A stretch of DNA of 62,642 nucleotides from Spirobacillus cienkowskii (lineage in GTDB: Bacteria > Bdellovibrionota_B > Oligoflexia > Silvanigrellales > Silvanigrellaceae), in contig QOVW01000002.1 in NCBI GenBank assembly GCA_003339605.1, positions 1 through 62,642 of the forward strand. The letters run 5' to 3'. Position numbers and translations under genes: made by a program. This document shows, in pieces, positions 36,872-46,396 of the stretch. The notes under the pieces were generated by a model. That model did not search any database. It saw only the letters and a list, made by a program, of their open reading frames with translations, and was not told where the DNA came from. The first letter of the stretch is position 1; every line of letters begins with the position of its first letter.

Positions 36872-37965
36872 TATTGTATGACCTTATCAATAAAGCCACC
36901 ACCTATCACTTCGTCGTTATAGTATAAAACAGCTATTTGTCCTGGTGTTACAGACTTTTGTGGCACCTTAAAATGCAAATAAGTAGAATTATCATTTTTA
37001 ACTACAGTTGCTTTGCAAGGTGTTGAGCGATAGCGAATTTTTACATCATATTCGCAATCAAAGCGATGAGGTCGAATTGAATGAAAATCTTTAAATTTAA
37101 AACCTGATCGTAAAAGAAATTGTTCGTTTCCAACATAGACTGTTCCTGAAGAGGAGTCTATGCGAGTTACATATAATGGAGTAGGGTATGAGATTTTTAA
37201 GCCTTTTCTTTGCCCAACTGTGAATTGGTGTATTCCCTCATGTTCTCCTAAAAGTTGCCCATCTTCATGGCGTATTTCGCCTTTAATAATTTTATTTTCA
37301 GAAACACGTTTGGATATGAATTTAGCGTAATCATTATTGGGAATAAAACATATTTCCATGCTTTCTTTTTTATTTGCATTCACCAAACCATATTTTTCTG
37401 CAAGTGTTCTCACTTCTGTTTTGGATAAACCCCCTACAGGAAATAGAGTTTTAGAAAGTCTTTCTTGAGTAAGAGAATATAAAAAGTAGCTTTGATCTTT
37501 GTGGGGATCTAATCCTTTTACAAGTTTATATTGTCCATAAACTTCGTCATAACTTATTTGGGCATAATGTCCTGTTGCCACAAAATCACATCCAAGTCTT
37601 TGCGCTCTATCAAGTAAGTGATCAAATTTTAAAAAAGTATTGCAGGCAACGCAAGGATTAGGAGTTCGTCCTTTTAAGTATTCTTCAGTAAAATAATCAA
37701 CCACATTCTCTTTAAAATCTTCTTGGTAATCAAACACATAAAAAGGAATACCGAGTTTGTGGGCAACCATTCTGGCGTCAGCAACATCGTCTAAACTGCA
37801 ACATGTATCAAATTTACTATTGGGGTCGCAGCTCGTTTCGTTTTGAGAATAATCCCAAAGCTGCATTGTAACACCAATAACATCATAACCTTTTTCTACA
37901 AGCAAAGCAGCAGCAACAGAGCTATCTACACCGCCAGACATAGCAACAAGAACACGTTTTTTCAT
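36871..37965 (-). CDS. mnmA: tRNA-specific 2-thiouridylase
   Basis: MnmA puts sulfur on U34 of Lys, Glu and Gln tRNAs. It has the PP-loop SGGVDSS at 10-16 and the two catalytic cysteines in the expected places: C105 in NPCVACN and C206 in SMEICFIP. The C-terminal part has FTVGQRKGL and VTPGQIAVLY. Length (364) is normal. It is the third gene of a minus-strand run that continues into rnc and era. Confidence 0.96.
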   Translation of the reverse strand: MKKRVLVAMSGGVDSSVAAALLVEKGYDVIGVTMQLWDYSQNETSCDPNSKFDTCCSLDDVADARMVAHKLGIPFYVFDYQEDFKENVVDYFTEEYLKGRTPNPCVACNTFLKFDHLLDRAQRLGCDFVATGHYAQISYDEVYGQYKLVKGLDPHKDQSYFLYSLTQERLSKTLFPVGGLSKTEVRTLAEKYGLVNANKKESMEICFIPNNDYAKFISKRVSENKIIKGEIRHEDGQLLGEHEGIHQFTVGQRKGLKISYPTPLYVTRIDSSSGTVYVGNEQFLLRSGFKFKDFHSIRPHRFDCEYDVKIRYRSTPCKATVVKNDNSTYLHFKVPQKSVTPGQIAVLYYNDEVIGGGFIDKVIQ

Positions 37966-37968
37966 ATA

Positions 37969-38451
37969 TTAAGTCTCTGATGAAATTGGGAGAATATCAT
38001 ATCCTCCATAACCATGTTTTGATAAAAATTCGTTAGCATTTATTTCTAGATCAAGGTTACGAATAAAGCCTCTAATGTAAAAAGTTAACCCTTCAAATTC
38101 ATGTTTGCTCCAGTCTAGTGGAACAAATACAGTACGCTCTTCTGAAAAATAATTAGTCCAATAAATGTCTAAGTAGTCTAGCATTGTTAATGCAATCGCA
38201 GAGTTTTGGTAACTTTGATTTGTTTCTTTTATAAATACACATTCTATAGGATATGATTTAGTTATATCTTTTTTTGTTAAAGATATACACAATTGAACTT
38301 GGTTTTGATCAAAACTTGATTCGATTTCAAAATGTTCATTATCTAAATAAATCATATGTTTTTTATTAATAAGTTTTGTTACTTTAAATAGCTCGTCGTC
38401 TGGCCATGTTGCGGTTAATTTGTTGTTTTTTATGTATGATAATTTTTGCAT
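37969..38451 (-). CDS. Uncharacterised 160-residue protein
   Basis: I do not recognise this protein. It is predicted to be cytoplasmic, with alternating strands and a compact size; there is no signal peptide, membrane segment or cysteine cluster. GGAGGCG overlaps the stop of the upstream gene and lies six bases before the ATG, so it is translated together with it. Its stop is four bases from mnmA. The conserved pairing with the larger upstream protein would be the first thing to test for function. Confidence 0.62.
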   Translation of the reverse strand: MQKLSYIKNNKLTATWPDDELFKVTKLINKKHMIYLDNEHFEIESSFDQNQVQLCISLTKKDITKSYPIECVFIKETNQSYQNSAIALTMLDYLDIYWTNYFSEERTVFVPLDWSKHEFEGLTFYIRGFIRNLDLEINANEFLSKHGYGGYDILPISSET

Positions 38452-38454
38452 ATT

Positions 38455-40293
38455 TTACGCCTCCATCAATAAATTATGATGAATATTATTAATAAAAACT
38501 CTGGCTGATTCAATCTCATTTAGTGTTTCAAATGGTTTGAAGTTGTTTTGAATTTTTATTGTATTTACTAATTTTTCTGCTGCAAGCAGTTCAGAAAACA
38601 TAGGCACTTTACCAAACAATGATTCAAATACCAAGAAAAGTTCTTGTGATATATGAGTCTCAATATCGTCAAGCCATTTGTTGATGTCAGGATATCTTTG
38701 ATTTGCAACTAATTTATTTAAAGGTATTTCTAAATTATTAGAATCACTCATTGTAATAGTTCTTAGAGACTTTAATTTGCCATTATATAAGCTAGTGTCT
38801 AAGGAAACAATTTTGTGTCCAAGATCTTTTTGCAAGCCAGTTAGTATGCTCCAACCAATTTGAAATATATACTCTGGTCCTAATAATTGCAGACAGGTGG
38901 TTCCTTGTTCGAGATCGGTTTCAGTATTATTAAAATTTAATTGAAATTCATTAGCATTTAGTAAACAGTACTCTAAACCAATATTGAGTGCACCACGAAC
39001 TATAAGAAGAGATCGTGCAAGTCCTTCGTTATCGAGCGAATTCATTGCACCTGATACGAGTATATTTGATAAGTTTGCGATTCGTTTTTTTAGATAAATA
39101 GATTCTTCCAAACTTTTATTACTTAATTCAATAAAAACTTTTTCAATTAATAATTGAGGTGCGGCTAATTGCTTAATATAAACGCTTTCGGAGCGAAACA
39201 ATAGCATATTACAATGAGCGATAATTTTTTCTGTACATTCTACAATAAAATCATCATCTTCATAAAAATATTCTGGTCTTGCATTATCTGAACCAATAAT
39301 ATTTTTTAAAGTATCCTCGCCTAAGGTGTGTTGTAAATAGCGAGTGCCTTCTTCTGGGTCAAGTTTTGATAAAAATTGGACAATTTGATCTTGTAGTTCA
39401 GAATTTAAGGACTCATCTGAGTTTAATAAATTATAATTATTTTTAGAATTTATTTTTTTTATGGTTTCTATTCTTTTGGATTCTAATTCTTTTTCTTGTT
39501 GAATTAATTTTTTAAGATAACTTAGTTCTTTAGGAATAAGAGCTTTTAAAGCATCTTCTTTTGATACAAAACCTTGATCTGCTAATCTAGAATTTTTCCA
39601 ACGTAACCCAAATTCTAGAGACTCCTGTCTTACAAGCATTGTTGAATGAGCTAAAATTGAAGCTGCTATACGTGCGTTTAAAATATATAAAGAATCTATA
39701 AAAGGTTTTAATATTTCAAAATATTCTGGGTCTTCATGACAAATTTTTAAGTAAAATTTATTGTCAGCAGTTTTCCACCAGTTTTCTTTAATATCTTCGT
39801 TAATATGGTAAAGACCTTCTGGAATAATTTCAAAAATTTTTGAAAAAATTAAGACAATGGTTTCTTCTTCGAGTTCGATAATTCTTTGGGCAGCAAATTC
39901 TGGAGATATTTCCATCCATAAGCGAATCCATGACATAATTTTACAAGTGGATATATCCCATGTTTCAAATTCCTGTGATTTTTCCCAAATATCAAAATCA
40001 AGTATTTTTTGAAGTTGTTCTCCTCTAACCCATTCTACCACCTCTAAGGAATCTTCAAAGCCATGCGCCATAATACTGCGGTATAAGGTGTGTGCGGGGG
40101 CAATATGGGCAAGAAAAGGCAAGCTTGGTTGACTAATAAGCCAATCAATATCTAGTAGAGCTGGAGCAAAAAGGTTTTCTGAAGCGGGTTTCCATGGAAC
40201 TCCGCTTCTTGCCATAACCATCTTTTTGTTAATGTTTGGACTCATTTCTTCTGATTCTATAGATAAATTTTTTGGCATATGAAGTTTAAACAT
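38455..40293 (-). CDS. Large uncharacterised protein, resembles DUF6178 family
   Basis: The 612-residue protein is largely helical and hydrophilic. Segments such as GFEDSLEVVEWVRGEQLQKI and ISTCKIMSWIRLWMEISPE resemble, from memory, the DUF6178 proteins found in Deltaproteobacteria-like genomes. I could not confirm this by search. There is no signal peptide or enzyme motif. AAGGAG precedes the ATG. It leads the run 38455-35085 together with the 160-residue protein and mnmA-rnc-era. Function unknown. Confidence 0.65.
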   Translation of the reverse strand: MFKLHMPKNLSIESEEMSPNINKKMVMARSGVPWKPASENLFAPALLDIDWLISQPSLPFLAHIAPAHTLYRSIMAHGFEDSLEVVEWVRGEQLQKILDFDIWEKSQEFETWDISTCKIMSWIRLWMEISPEFAAQRIIELEEETIVLIFSKIFEIIPEGLYHINEDIKENWWKTADNKFYLKICHEDPEYFEILKPFIDSLYILNARIAASILAHSTMLVRQESLEFGLRWKNSRLADQGFVSKEDALKALIPKELSYLKKLIQQEKELESKRIETIKKINSKNNYNLLNSDESLNSELQDQIVQFLSKLDPEEGTRYLQHTLGEDTLKNIIGSDNARPEYFYEDDDFIVECTEKIIAHCNMLLFRSESVYIKQLAAPQLLIEKVFIELSNKSLEESIYLKKRIANLSNILVSGAMNSLDNEGLARSLLIVRGALNIGLEYCLLNANEFQLNFNNTETDLEQGTTCLQLLGPEYIFQIGWSILTGLQKDLGHKIVSLDTSLYNGKLKSLRTITMSDSNNLEIPLNKLVANQRYPDINKWLDDIETHISQELFLVFESLFGKVPMFSELLAAEKLVNTIKIQNNFKPFETLNEIESARVFINNIHHNLLMEA

Positions 40294-40408
40294 TATGATT
40301 CACTCCTTGACCTAATTACCTGAAAACAGGCAGTCTTATACTTAGAGAATTTCAATAATAAGTAGATTTTGCACCTGTTTATTGAAGGACGGAAATTTAG
40401 GTACCAAC

Positions 40409-40438
40409 TTCAAACAGTCTGCCGTAGCATGTTATACT
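40409..40438 (+). promoter_or_regulatory. Candidate extended -10 promoter for the MBL-fold gene
   Basis: TGTTATACT at 40430-40438 combines the TGn extension with a TATACT -10 box, and TTCAAA lies 18 bases upstream at 40409-40414. The start codon follows 20 bases later with GGAAGGAG in between. The site lies in the divergent region between two genes; the -35 match is weak. Confidence 0.45.
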
Positions 40439-40458
40439 GAATTGCGGAAGGAGAATTT

Positions 40459-41397
40459 GTGCCCCTCTCCACACATATGCCTAAAAACGAAAAAAAAACA
40501 ACAATTTCAGGTACTAAATCCTTAATACAGAGTGAACAGTTCATCACTTTTTGGGGGACAAGAGGAACAATTCCAACTCCAAATGAAGATATGCTTAAAT
40601 ATGGAGGAAATACGTCTTGTGTTGAAGTCTTCTCAATATCAAAAACTAAAAGAACTTCAATAATTTTAGATGCTGGTACGGGAATAATAAAATGCTGTGA
40701 AAACGCGCTGTTAAGAGGAGATCGTTCTTTTCATCTTTTACTAACACATATGCACTATGATCATATCATAGGTTTAACAAAATTCATCCCTTTTTTTAGA
40801 AAAGACTGTAAAATTCATATTTATGGTCAAGCAAAACTCGGCTCTACATTAAAAGAAATAATCCAAAAATTCTTTAGTAGTCCTTTTTTTCCAATTGAAT
40901 TTCATCAGTTACCTGCAGTTGAGAATATCATTTTTCATGATTTGAAAGGCAAAAATGATTTTTTAATTGAAGACGTGCTAGTTGAGTTTTTGCCTCTCAA
41001 TCATCCTCAAGAGGCTGTTGCCTATAAAATTTGGAGTGAAGATAAGCAAAATAGTGTCGTTTATGCTACAGATCATGAGCATGGTACGGAGAAGGACAAT
41101 GATTTAGAAAAATTTATTAAAAACAGTGACTTATTTATTTACGACTCTACTTTTTCTGATAGCAATTATAAGAACTTTATAGGATGGGGGCATTCTACGG
41201 CAAAACAGGGAGCAATATTTGCTCAAAAAACAGGCGTAAAATTTTATGCAATTTTTCACCATGACCCTTCAAGTACAGACAATTTTTTAGAGTCAAAAAT
41301 TTTAAATGAAGCACGAAGTTTCTTTAAAAATAGTTTTCTAGCAGCAGAGCACCAAACCTTAAACATCTCTGAGCTAAAAGTGTTATTGACGGAGTAG
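40459..41397 (+). CDS. Metallo-beta-lactamase-fold hydrolase
   Basis: The 312-residue protein has FWGTRGTIPTP and YGGNTSCVEV at the start of the fold, then the metal motif THMHYDHI. Further ligands appear as ATDHEHG and the late GWGHSTAKQGA and FHHDP. These features fit the PhnP/RNase Z-like branch of MBL phosphodiesterases more than beta-lactamases. It begins at GTG 40459, six bases after GGAAGGAG. The substrate is unknown; a cyclic phosphodiester or a nucleotide second messenger would be typical. Confidence 0.85.
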   Translation: MPLSTHMPKNEKKTTISGTKSLIQSEQFITFWGTRGTIPTPNEDMLKYGGNTSCVEVFSISKTKRTSIILDAGTGIIKCCENALLRGDRSFHLLLTHMHYDHIIGLTKFIPFFRKDCKIHIYGQAKLGSTLKEIIQKFFSSPFFPIEFHQLPAVENIIFHDLKGKNDFLIEDVLVEFLPLNHPQEAVAYKIWSEDKQNSVVYATDHEHGTEKDNDLEKFIKNSDLFIYDSTFSDSNYKNFIGWGHSTAKQGAIFAQKTGVKFYAIFHHDPSSTDNFLESKILNEARSFFKNSFLAAEHQTLNISELKVLLTE

Positions 41398-41473
41398 TTA
41401 TATTATGGGAGAGAGTTAGTTTTGGGTTAAGTACTGCTAAAAATAGCAAAATCCAATTTAATAATTCTCTGGA

Positions 41474-43414
41474 ATGATGACAATGGCATTTCAAAATAAA
41501 AAACAAAGAACTTCTTTTAAAGCAATACATAAAAATTTTCGTAAAGAAGCTATTCTGCCGACAGAAATGATGTCCAACCCAAATCGTCCTCAGTGGCTAA
41601 ATCTTCTGCCTTCACAAGTTAACATTGTATTTTTTGACTTAGAAACGACCGGAGGAAATCCTCATAATAGTTCAATCATCGAAATTGCGGCTATTAAATA
41701 TTCGAAGGGTAAGGAAGTTGCTAGGTTTGAAACTCTTGTCAATCCTAAACGACATATTCCAGGTATAGTTCAGAAAATTACTAAAATTACAAACGAAATG
41801 GTGGTTAATGCACCTGCTTTTAAAGAAATTTTTGATGATTTTATAAACTTTGTTGGTGATTCTGTCCTGGTAGCTCATGGTGCACAGTGCGATATTTCTT
41901 TTATTTCTCATGCAATGAGAGAGTTTAGAAACGAAGAGTTTAAAAATTTCTATTTTTGTACACATCTTATTGTGTCAAATATTTTAAACGAAGCTCCTTC
42001 TAAAACACTTTCTGGAGTTGCGAGTTATTTTGAATTGCCTGTGTTAGAAGCGCATAATGCATTAGCTGACGCAGAAATGACAGCAAATATTTTTTGGAGG
42101 TTGCTCGAAATAACAGAAAAAATTGGTTTTAGAACATGCGATGATTTATTAAAGTTACAATCAGATGCAGAAACTATTAGAAAGTTGGGCCCAGGAATTA
42201 ATCCTTCAATTGTTGATAATATACCATCTACTCCAGGAATATTATATGTTTTAAATTCTCATCATGAAATTTCATTTTTAACTGCTTCGTCGAGTATAAA
42301 AAAATCTCTGCAACATCTTACTGAAATTGGTTCAGATAAAGAAATGAACAAGATTATTGTTGACGCATCAGGATTTAAATTTGAGCGTTGCAATAATTTA
42401 CTTGAGGCTTTAATTCAAGAAAAACGAGCTTTAAAAAGAATTTCTCTTACTATAGATCCGAGAAAAGCACAAAATAGAAGTGAAAATTTTTTACAAATAT
42501 TTATTCCTGATGACATGCTAGATTTTGCTCGAGCTTATCCAGAAAAAGTTCCATTTTTAATTCCGCAGTACGCTGAGTTACATTCTGAAGAAAGCATTGA
42601 AAACGAAACACATATTGAGGAAAGTAAGCAAAATACTAATTTGTATGTTACTTTTGGAGAGCAAGATGATTCAGTAATACCTATAACAAGAACTAGAAAA
42701 ATTAATGATATTTTAAAGTCAGATAAATTTAAAATTTTAAGACATCGAAGTCATGCAAAGGATACATGTATTCGTATTGGTCATCTCAAAGAGGGTATAG
42801 GTTATTGTTTTGGTCCATTTTCTCAAGCTAAAGCAGCTTTAGCAGAAGTTTTGGAGATAGCAGAACATTTTCCTTTTGAACACAATTCTTTTACAATGCG
42901 AGAAAGATTTGCGCATTTACGGGTTATAATTTCATTACTGAATGGCAATATTGAAAAAGAAATTCATCACTTAGAAAGTGCAAATAAAAAAATAAAAGCA
43001 GTCAAAAATTTTTCTAGATGGTTAAGAAATTTAAATTTATTACGCGAAGTAAAAAATGTTACGAGTAACGTAAACTCTTTTATTGTAAAGCAAACTCTTC
43101 CCTCTGGATTAAGTGTAATATCAAATAATGATTTTAAAGAGTTTGATATTGCTGTTATTGTAAGAGGTCGAGTTGTTAAAAAAACTAGACTTCCTTTTGA
43201 ACAAGGAGAACGATTAAAAAGTTCTCGTTATTTTACAAGACTATTTCATGATTATCTTAAAGAAATAAAATCGCCGTTAATGCCTATAGTTTTTACCGAT
43301 GATGTTTGCTCTGATATGGAATTGTTTAGTTACTGGTTACAAAACAAAAAAGGCGAAGGTGAGTGGGTCAGTTTTTATGAACTTGAAGGCTTATTTAATA
43401 TTTCATTACTTTAA
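41474..43414 (+). CDS. DnaQ-type exonuclease with degenerate GIY-YIG-like region
   Basis: Residues 50-215 form a DEDDh 3'-5' exonuclease: FFDLETTGG, ITNEMV, VAHGAQCDISF and AHNALADAEM supply the acidic residues and histidine. Next (about 240-310) is a segment starting IPSTPGILYVLNSHHEISFL at the place where DnaQ/Cho fusions carry a GIY-YIG nuclease. The tyrosines and the catalytic Arg/Glu do not appear, so it is probably inactive. The remaining C-terminus (310-646) is unrecognised. Three Met codons (41474, 41477, 41483) are possible starts; 41483 has the best spacing from GGA. It is not the usual polymerase epsilon subunit, which is shorter. Confidence 0.83.
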   Translation: MMTMAFQNKKQRTSFKAIHKNFRKEAILPTEMMSNPNRPQWLNLLPSQVNIVFFDLETTGGNPHNSSIIEIAAIKYSKGKEVARFETLVNPKRHIPGIVQKITKITNEMVVNAPAFKEIFDDFINFVGDSVLVAHGAQCDISFISHAMREFRNEEFKNFYFCTHLIVSNILNEAPSKTLSGVASYFELPVLEAHNALADAEMTANIFWRLLEITEKIGFRTCDDLLKLQSDAETIRKLGPGINPSIVDNIPSTPGILYVLNSHHEISFLTASSSIKKSLQHLTEIGSDKEMNKIIVDASGFKFERCNNLLEALIQEKRALKRISLTIDPRKAQNRSENFLQIFIPDDMLDFARAYPEKVPFLIPQYAELHSEESIENETHIEESKQNTNLYVTFGEQDDSVIPITRTRKINDILKSDKFKILRHRSHAKDTCIRIGHLKEGIGYCFGPFSQAKAALAEVLEIAEHFPFEHNSFTMRERFAHLRVIISLLNGNIEKEIHHLESANKKIKAVKNFSRWLRNLNLLREVKNVTSNVNSFIVKQTLPSGLSVISNNDFKEFDIAVIVRGRVVKKTRLPFEQGERLKSSRYFTRLFHDYLKEIKSPLMPIVFTDDVCSDMELFSYWLQNKKGEGEWVSFYELEGLFNISLL

Positions 43415-43890
43415 ACTCTATTTTTAGTTTTTGTTTCCTGTTTTTCTAATTCGTTTTTATATAAAAGATCTTTTTGGTTTCTTAATTCGTCTTCTATTTT
43501 TAATTCTAGCAAATATTTATCAAACAAGATTTTTCTTAATACCAATACATTATTAGTGTGATTTTTTATTTTTTTACCTATTAAAAATAAATTTTCTAAA
43601 TAAGATCTTTCGTAGTCAATTCGGTTTAATTCTTTTTTTAGTGTTTCTTTTAATAATTCGTTATGAGAGATATCTTTTAATATTTCTTTATTTAACAATT
43701 TACTTTTTATAATTTGCTTGTTTACTATATTTTCGTTAATACGTTCGTGATTTCTTGCTTCTTCAAGTTTATCAAAATGTCTGAGTTCGAGCCTTTTTCT
43801 AGCCATAGCGTATTGATGTTGCAATTCTGCAAATCGTTCCCATGTATAAGAATCTGGTGAAAATACATTAACTCTCATAGTTTTATCCAT
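43411..43890 (-). CDS. Small coiled-coil protein
   Basis: The 159-residue protein is almost entirely charged helix with heptad spacing, for example MARKRLELRHFDKLEEARN and LLKETLKKELNRIDYER. Size and character resemble FliJ/YscO chaperone-escort proteins, but no flagellar or type III genes are near, so I do not assign that. Alternative starts are the ATGs at 43890 and 43878. The 3' end overlaps the convergent exonuclease gene by four bases. Confidence 0.5.
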   Translation of the reverse strand: MDKTMRVNVFSPDSYTWERFAELQHQYAMARKRLELRHFDKLEEARNHERINENIVNKQIIKSKLLNKEILKDISHNELLKETLKKELNRIDYERSYLENLFLIGKKIKNHTNNVLVLRKILFDKYLLELKIEDELRNQKDLLYKNELEKQETKTKNRV

Positions 43891-44100
43891 CCAATATGAC
43901 TTATTTTACTTATCGGAATTTTTAAATTATAAATAAAATAGTTATTGTAAATTATTGATATTTATGATTTAATTATTTTTGTTACGTAACCATTTAATAT
44001 TGTTTATCAATGTTATGTTTTTGCATTTTTTATTGAATTGGTTTAGGTAAAATAAGGGGTTAAAGTTTTTTTAAAATGAAAGACTCTATCGGAGATTTTG

Positions 44101-45156
44101 ATGTATCTTTTTAAAATAATAAATTTATTGGTATTTTCCTTGGTATTTTATTCGTGTTCCACGACATTTGACAATGCACAAAATAAAAAATCCAATCAAA
44201 TCATAACAACTCTTGCTCCCACAACACCTTTTGAGTCCAATACAATAGACGGGGTTTTAGCAACAGTCACAGATCAAGTTATACTTCTGAGTGATTTACA
44301 ACATGCAGTTTTGGTAGCAAGTCAGGGGCAAACTAGACTTTTGGCAAGTGGTCAGTTGGTTGGAGGCTCGTTAACGCAAAATCATGCACAACAAATTTTA
44401 GACACATTAATTAATCAAAAAGTATTGCAAATTAAATCACAGGAACTTGGTTTTGATATTTCAGATGAAGAATTAACTGCAAGAATTCAAGACTTTTTGA
44501 GTCAAAGAGGTTTTTCTGAAACTGAGCTAGAAGAGCAACTTACAAAAAGTAATAAAAGTTTAGAAGAATATCGTAGTGAATTTAAAAACGAACTACTTAA
44601 GCAACAGCTTATAGGCAGAGTTATTAGTCCTATGGTTAATGTTAGCGATGATGAAGTTAAATCTTTTTATCTACAACAAACTGGCGGCGTAAAACAAGTT
44701 AGTGCAGTTAGGTTGAGAAGCTTATTAATTAAACTATCAGAAAATCAAACCGCTCAAGCAACAGAACTACCTATTGTTAAAATGCTAAATCAAAAAATAG
44801 CTGAGGGTGAAAATTTTGCTGAACTTGTAAAAAAATACTCTATGGAAGCAGATGCAAACGTAACCGAAGGGTTACTGCCTCCTAAACCAGTCTCTAATCT
44901 TCCTTCCGAAGTAAGAGAGCGTTTAGTTAACTTAAAGCCAGGACAAATTATTGGACCTATTGTATTGGGTAGGTCATTATTTTTCTTTGAATATATAGGA
45001 GCAAATTTTTCGACTGAAAGTGATTTGGAGAAAAACTTTGCATCATGGAAAAATAAATTACAAGAAATAAAATTTTCTGAGAGAATGGTTGAGTATTTAA
45101 AAGCAGAAAGATCTAAGCTTAAGGCGAATATTCGTCCTTTTGAGTTTATAAGATAA
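44101..45156 (+). CDS. SurA-like peptidyl-prolyl isomerase lipoprotein
   Basis: A signal sequence ends in a possible lipobox (SLVFYSC, Cys about 19), so the protein may be lipid-anchored. About 50-190 forms a SurA-N-like chaperone domain (DGVLATVTDQVILLSDLQHA, ISDEELTARIQDFLSQRG). A parvulin-like rotamase domain follows (about 200-300), with the family's FAELVKKYSMEADAN and LVNLKPGQIIGPIV. The likely role is folding of outer-membrane proteins. A TTG at 44098 is in frame, but GGAG six bases before ATG 44101 fixes the start. Both weakly matching proline-isomerase residues and chaperone activity need testing. Confidence 0.85.
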   Translation: MYLFKIINLLVFSLVFYSCSTTFDNAQNKKSNQIITTLAPTTPFESNTIDGVLATVTDQVILLSDLQHAVLVASQGQTRLLASGQLVGGSLTQNHAQQILDTLINQKVLQIKSQELGFDISDEELTARIQDFLSQRGFSETELEEQLTKSNKSLEEYRSEFKNELLKQQLIGRVISPMVNVSDDEVKSFYLQQTGGVKQVSAVRLRSLLIKLSENQTAQATELPIVKMLNQKIAEGENFAELVKKYSMEADANVTEGLLPPKPVSNLPSEVRERLVNLKPGQIIGPIVLGRSLFFFEYIGANFSTESDLEKNFASWKNKLQEIKFSERMVEYLKAERSKLKANIRPFEFIR

Positions 45157-45158
45157 TA

Positions 45159-45701
45159 TTAACTTAAAAGATTTAATATCTTAATTAAATTTTGTTTGCT
45201 TTCAAAGAATATTCTTATTTCTCCCGCGCCTGTTTTTTCAAACGAAACCCTACAATGCGTATTAAATTTATTTTTTATTTTTTGTTCTGCAGATAAAGCT
45301 TCTTCCAAATAATATACTGGATTTGTTATTACATCTTTTTGAATAATTTTCTTTTTAGAAATTTTATTGGTTCTTTTTAAAACAGGTTTAGCGTTTGAAC
45401 CTGATTTTATTAAATTATCAACTTCTTTCTTTAGTAGTTTAAATTCTTCTTTTTCGCATTGTTTTCTTTTTGCTGCAAAAATATCTAATAGTATTTGGCG
45501 CGTAAAGACTTCTGGATACAGTTTAATTTGATTCTTAACTTCTTCTGGAATGCGAGCAAGCCAAATTGCTCTTCTAATTGTTTGAGGATGTTGTGATTCT
45601 TGATGTGAAATTTCAGTAATGCTTTTTCCTGCTACCCATTCATTACGCCAAATTTCACCTAATTCTAAAAATCTAATTCCTGGTTTTCTAGATCCCGCCA
45701 T
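45159..45701 (-). CDS. ParB-like protein lacking the CTPase domain
   Basis: The 180-residue protein matches the middle and end of ParB/Spo0J. Residues 20-75 (AGKSITEISHQESQHPQTIR, then ARIPEEVKNQI) match the ParB helix-turn-helix, and the last 25 (TGAGEIRIFFESKQNLIKIL) match its C-terminal dimerisation domain. The N-terminal ParB/Srx CTP-binding domain, with its GERR-type motif, is absent and the protein starts directly with the helix-turn-helix. A basic linker joins the two parts. Its genomic partner is not visible: no parA is adjacent. It could be a Noc- or KorB-like silencer or regulator. Confidence 0.7.
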   Translation of the reverse strand: MAGSRKPGIRFLELGEIWRNEWVAGKSITEISHQESQHPQTIRRAIWLARIPEEVKNQIKLYPEVFTRQILLDIFAAKRKQCEKEEFKLLKKEVDNLIKSGSNAKPVLKRTNKISKKKIIQKDVITNPVYYLEEALSAEQKIKNKFNTHCRVSFEKTGAGEIRIFFESKQNLIKILNLLS

Positions 45702-46396
45702 TGATTGTCCTTACTCTTAAAAATTTTTTAACTAAATGTCATATTTGTTATAAAATTATTGTGTTATTATTCGTTTCTTTTAAAAAACTATTTTATTTCT
45801 AATTTTTAAAGTAGAAAATTTTGTTGTTTTTTCAGAAAAAATTTTTAAGTAAAAGCTTGGAAAGTTTTTATATAAAGTTACTTTATAATTTTTTATTTTT
45901 ATTAGTGTAAACTTTTTTATGTAATAATGTCCTGTAAGCATAATTTCAAAATCCTTTTAAAAAGACTTGTTTACTATAGAAAAAGATTTGTTTAAAGCCA
46001 AATTAAAAAAAGAAAAATTCTATTGTATTTTTTGGATTATCATATTTTTTACTTTTAACAAATTTAGTCTGTTTTTAAATTTTTGCGAAACTTGTTTTTT
46101 TAAACTTATAAACCGCTGTGCTACTTAGCATTGAGTTTCTGTAACATCTAAAAGTAAAAAAATTAATCTTAAAGTAATCTTATATTAAATATTTTTTAAT
46201 AATATTAAATACTTATTTGTTAAATTCAACTCGCAATGTGGTTTTGTGTCGGTTTTTTTATGGTGTTTTTGTAATAATTATTGATATTTGTAAATTTTGC
46301 AAATTGCTATTGAATGCTTTTATGCAAAATTATTTTGTTTATTTAGTATAATAAAAATTTTTAAAAAATGTACGATGCTGCTGTAATTAATAAGTA
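45702..46396. other. Long AT-rich intergenic region with no feature seen
   Basis: This 695-base stretch separates the divergently oriented ParB-like gene upstream region from the end of the permease gene. It is extremely AT-rich with long A and T runs and stop codons in all frames. I found no tRNA, no convincing hairpin terminator and no ORF above about 60 codons. It may hold promoters for the ParB-like gene (its left edge is upstream of 45701). Confidence 0.5.

Noticed and set aside
43411-43890. FliJ/YscO assignment for the coiled-coil protein
   Set aside because: Only size and coiled-coil character match; no flagellar or type III secretion gene is nearby.
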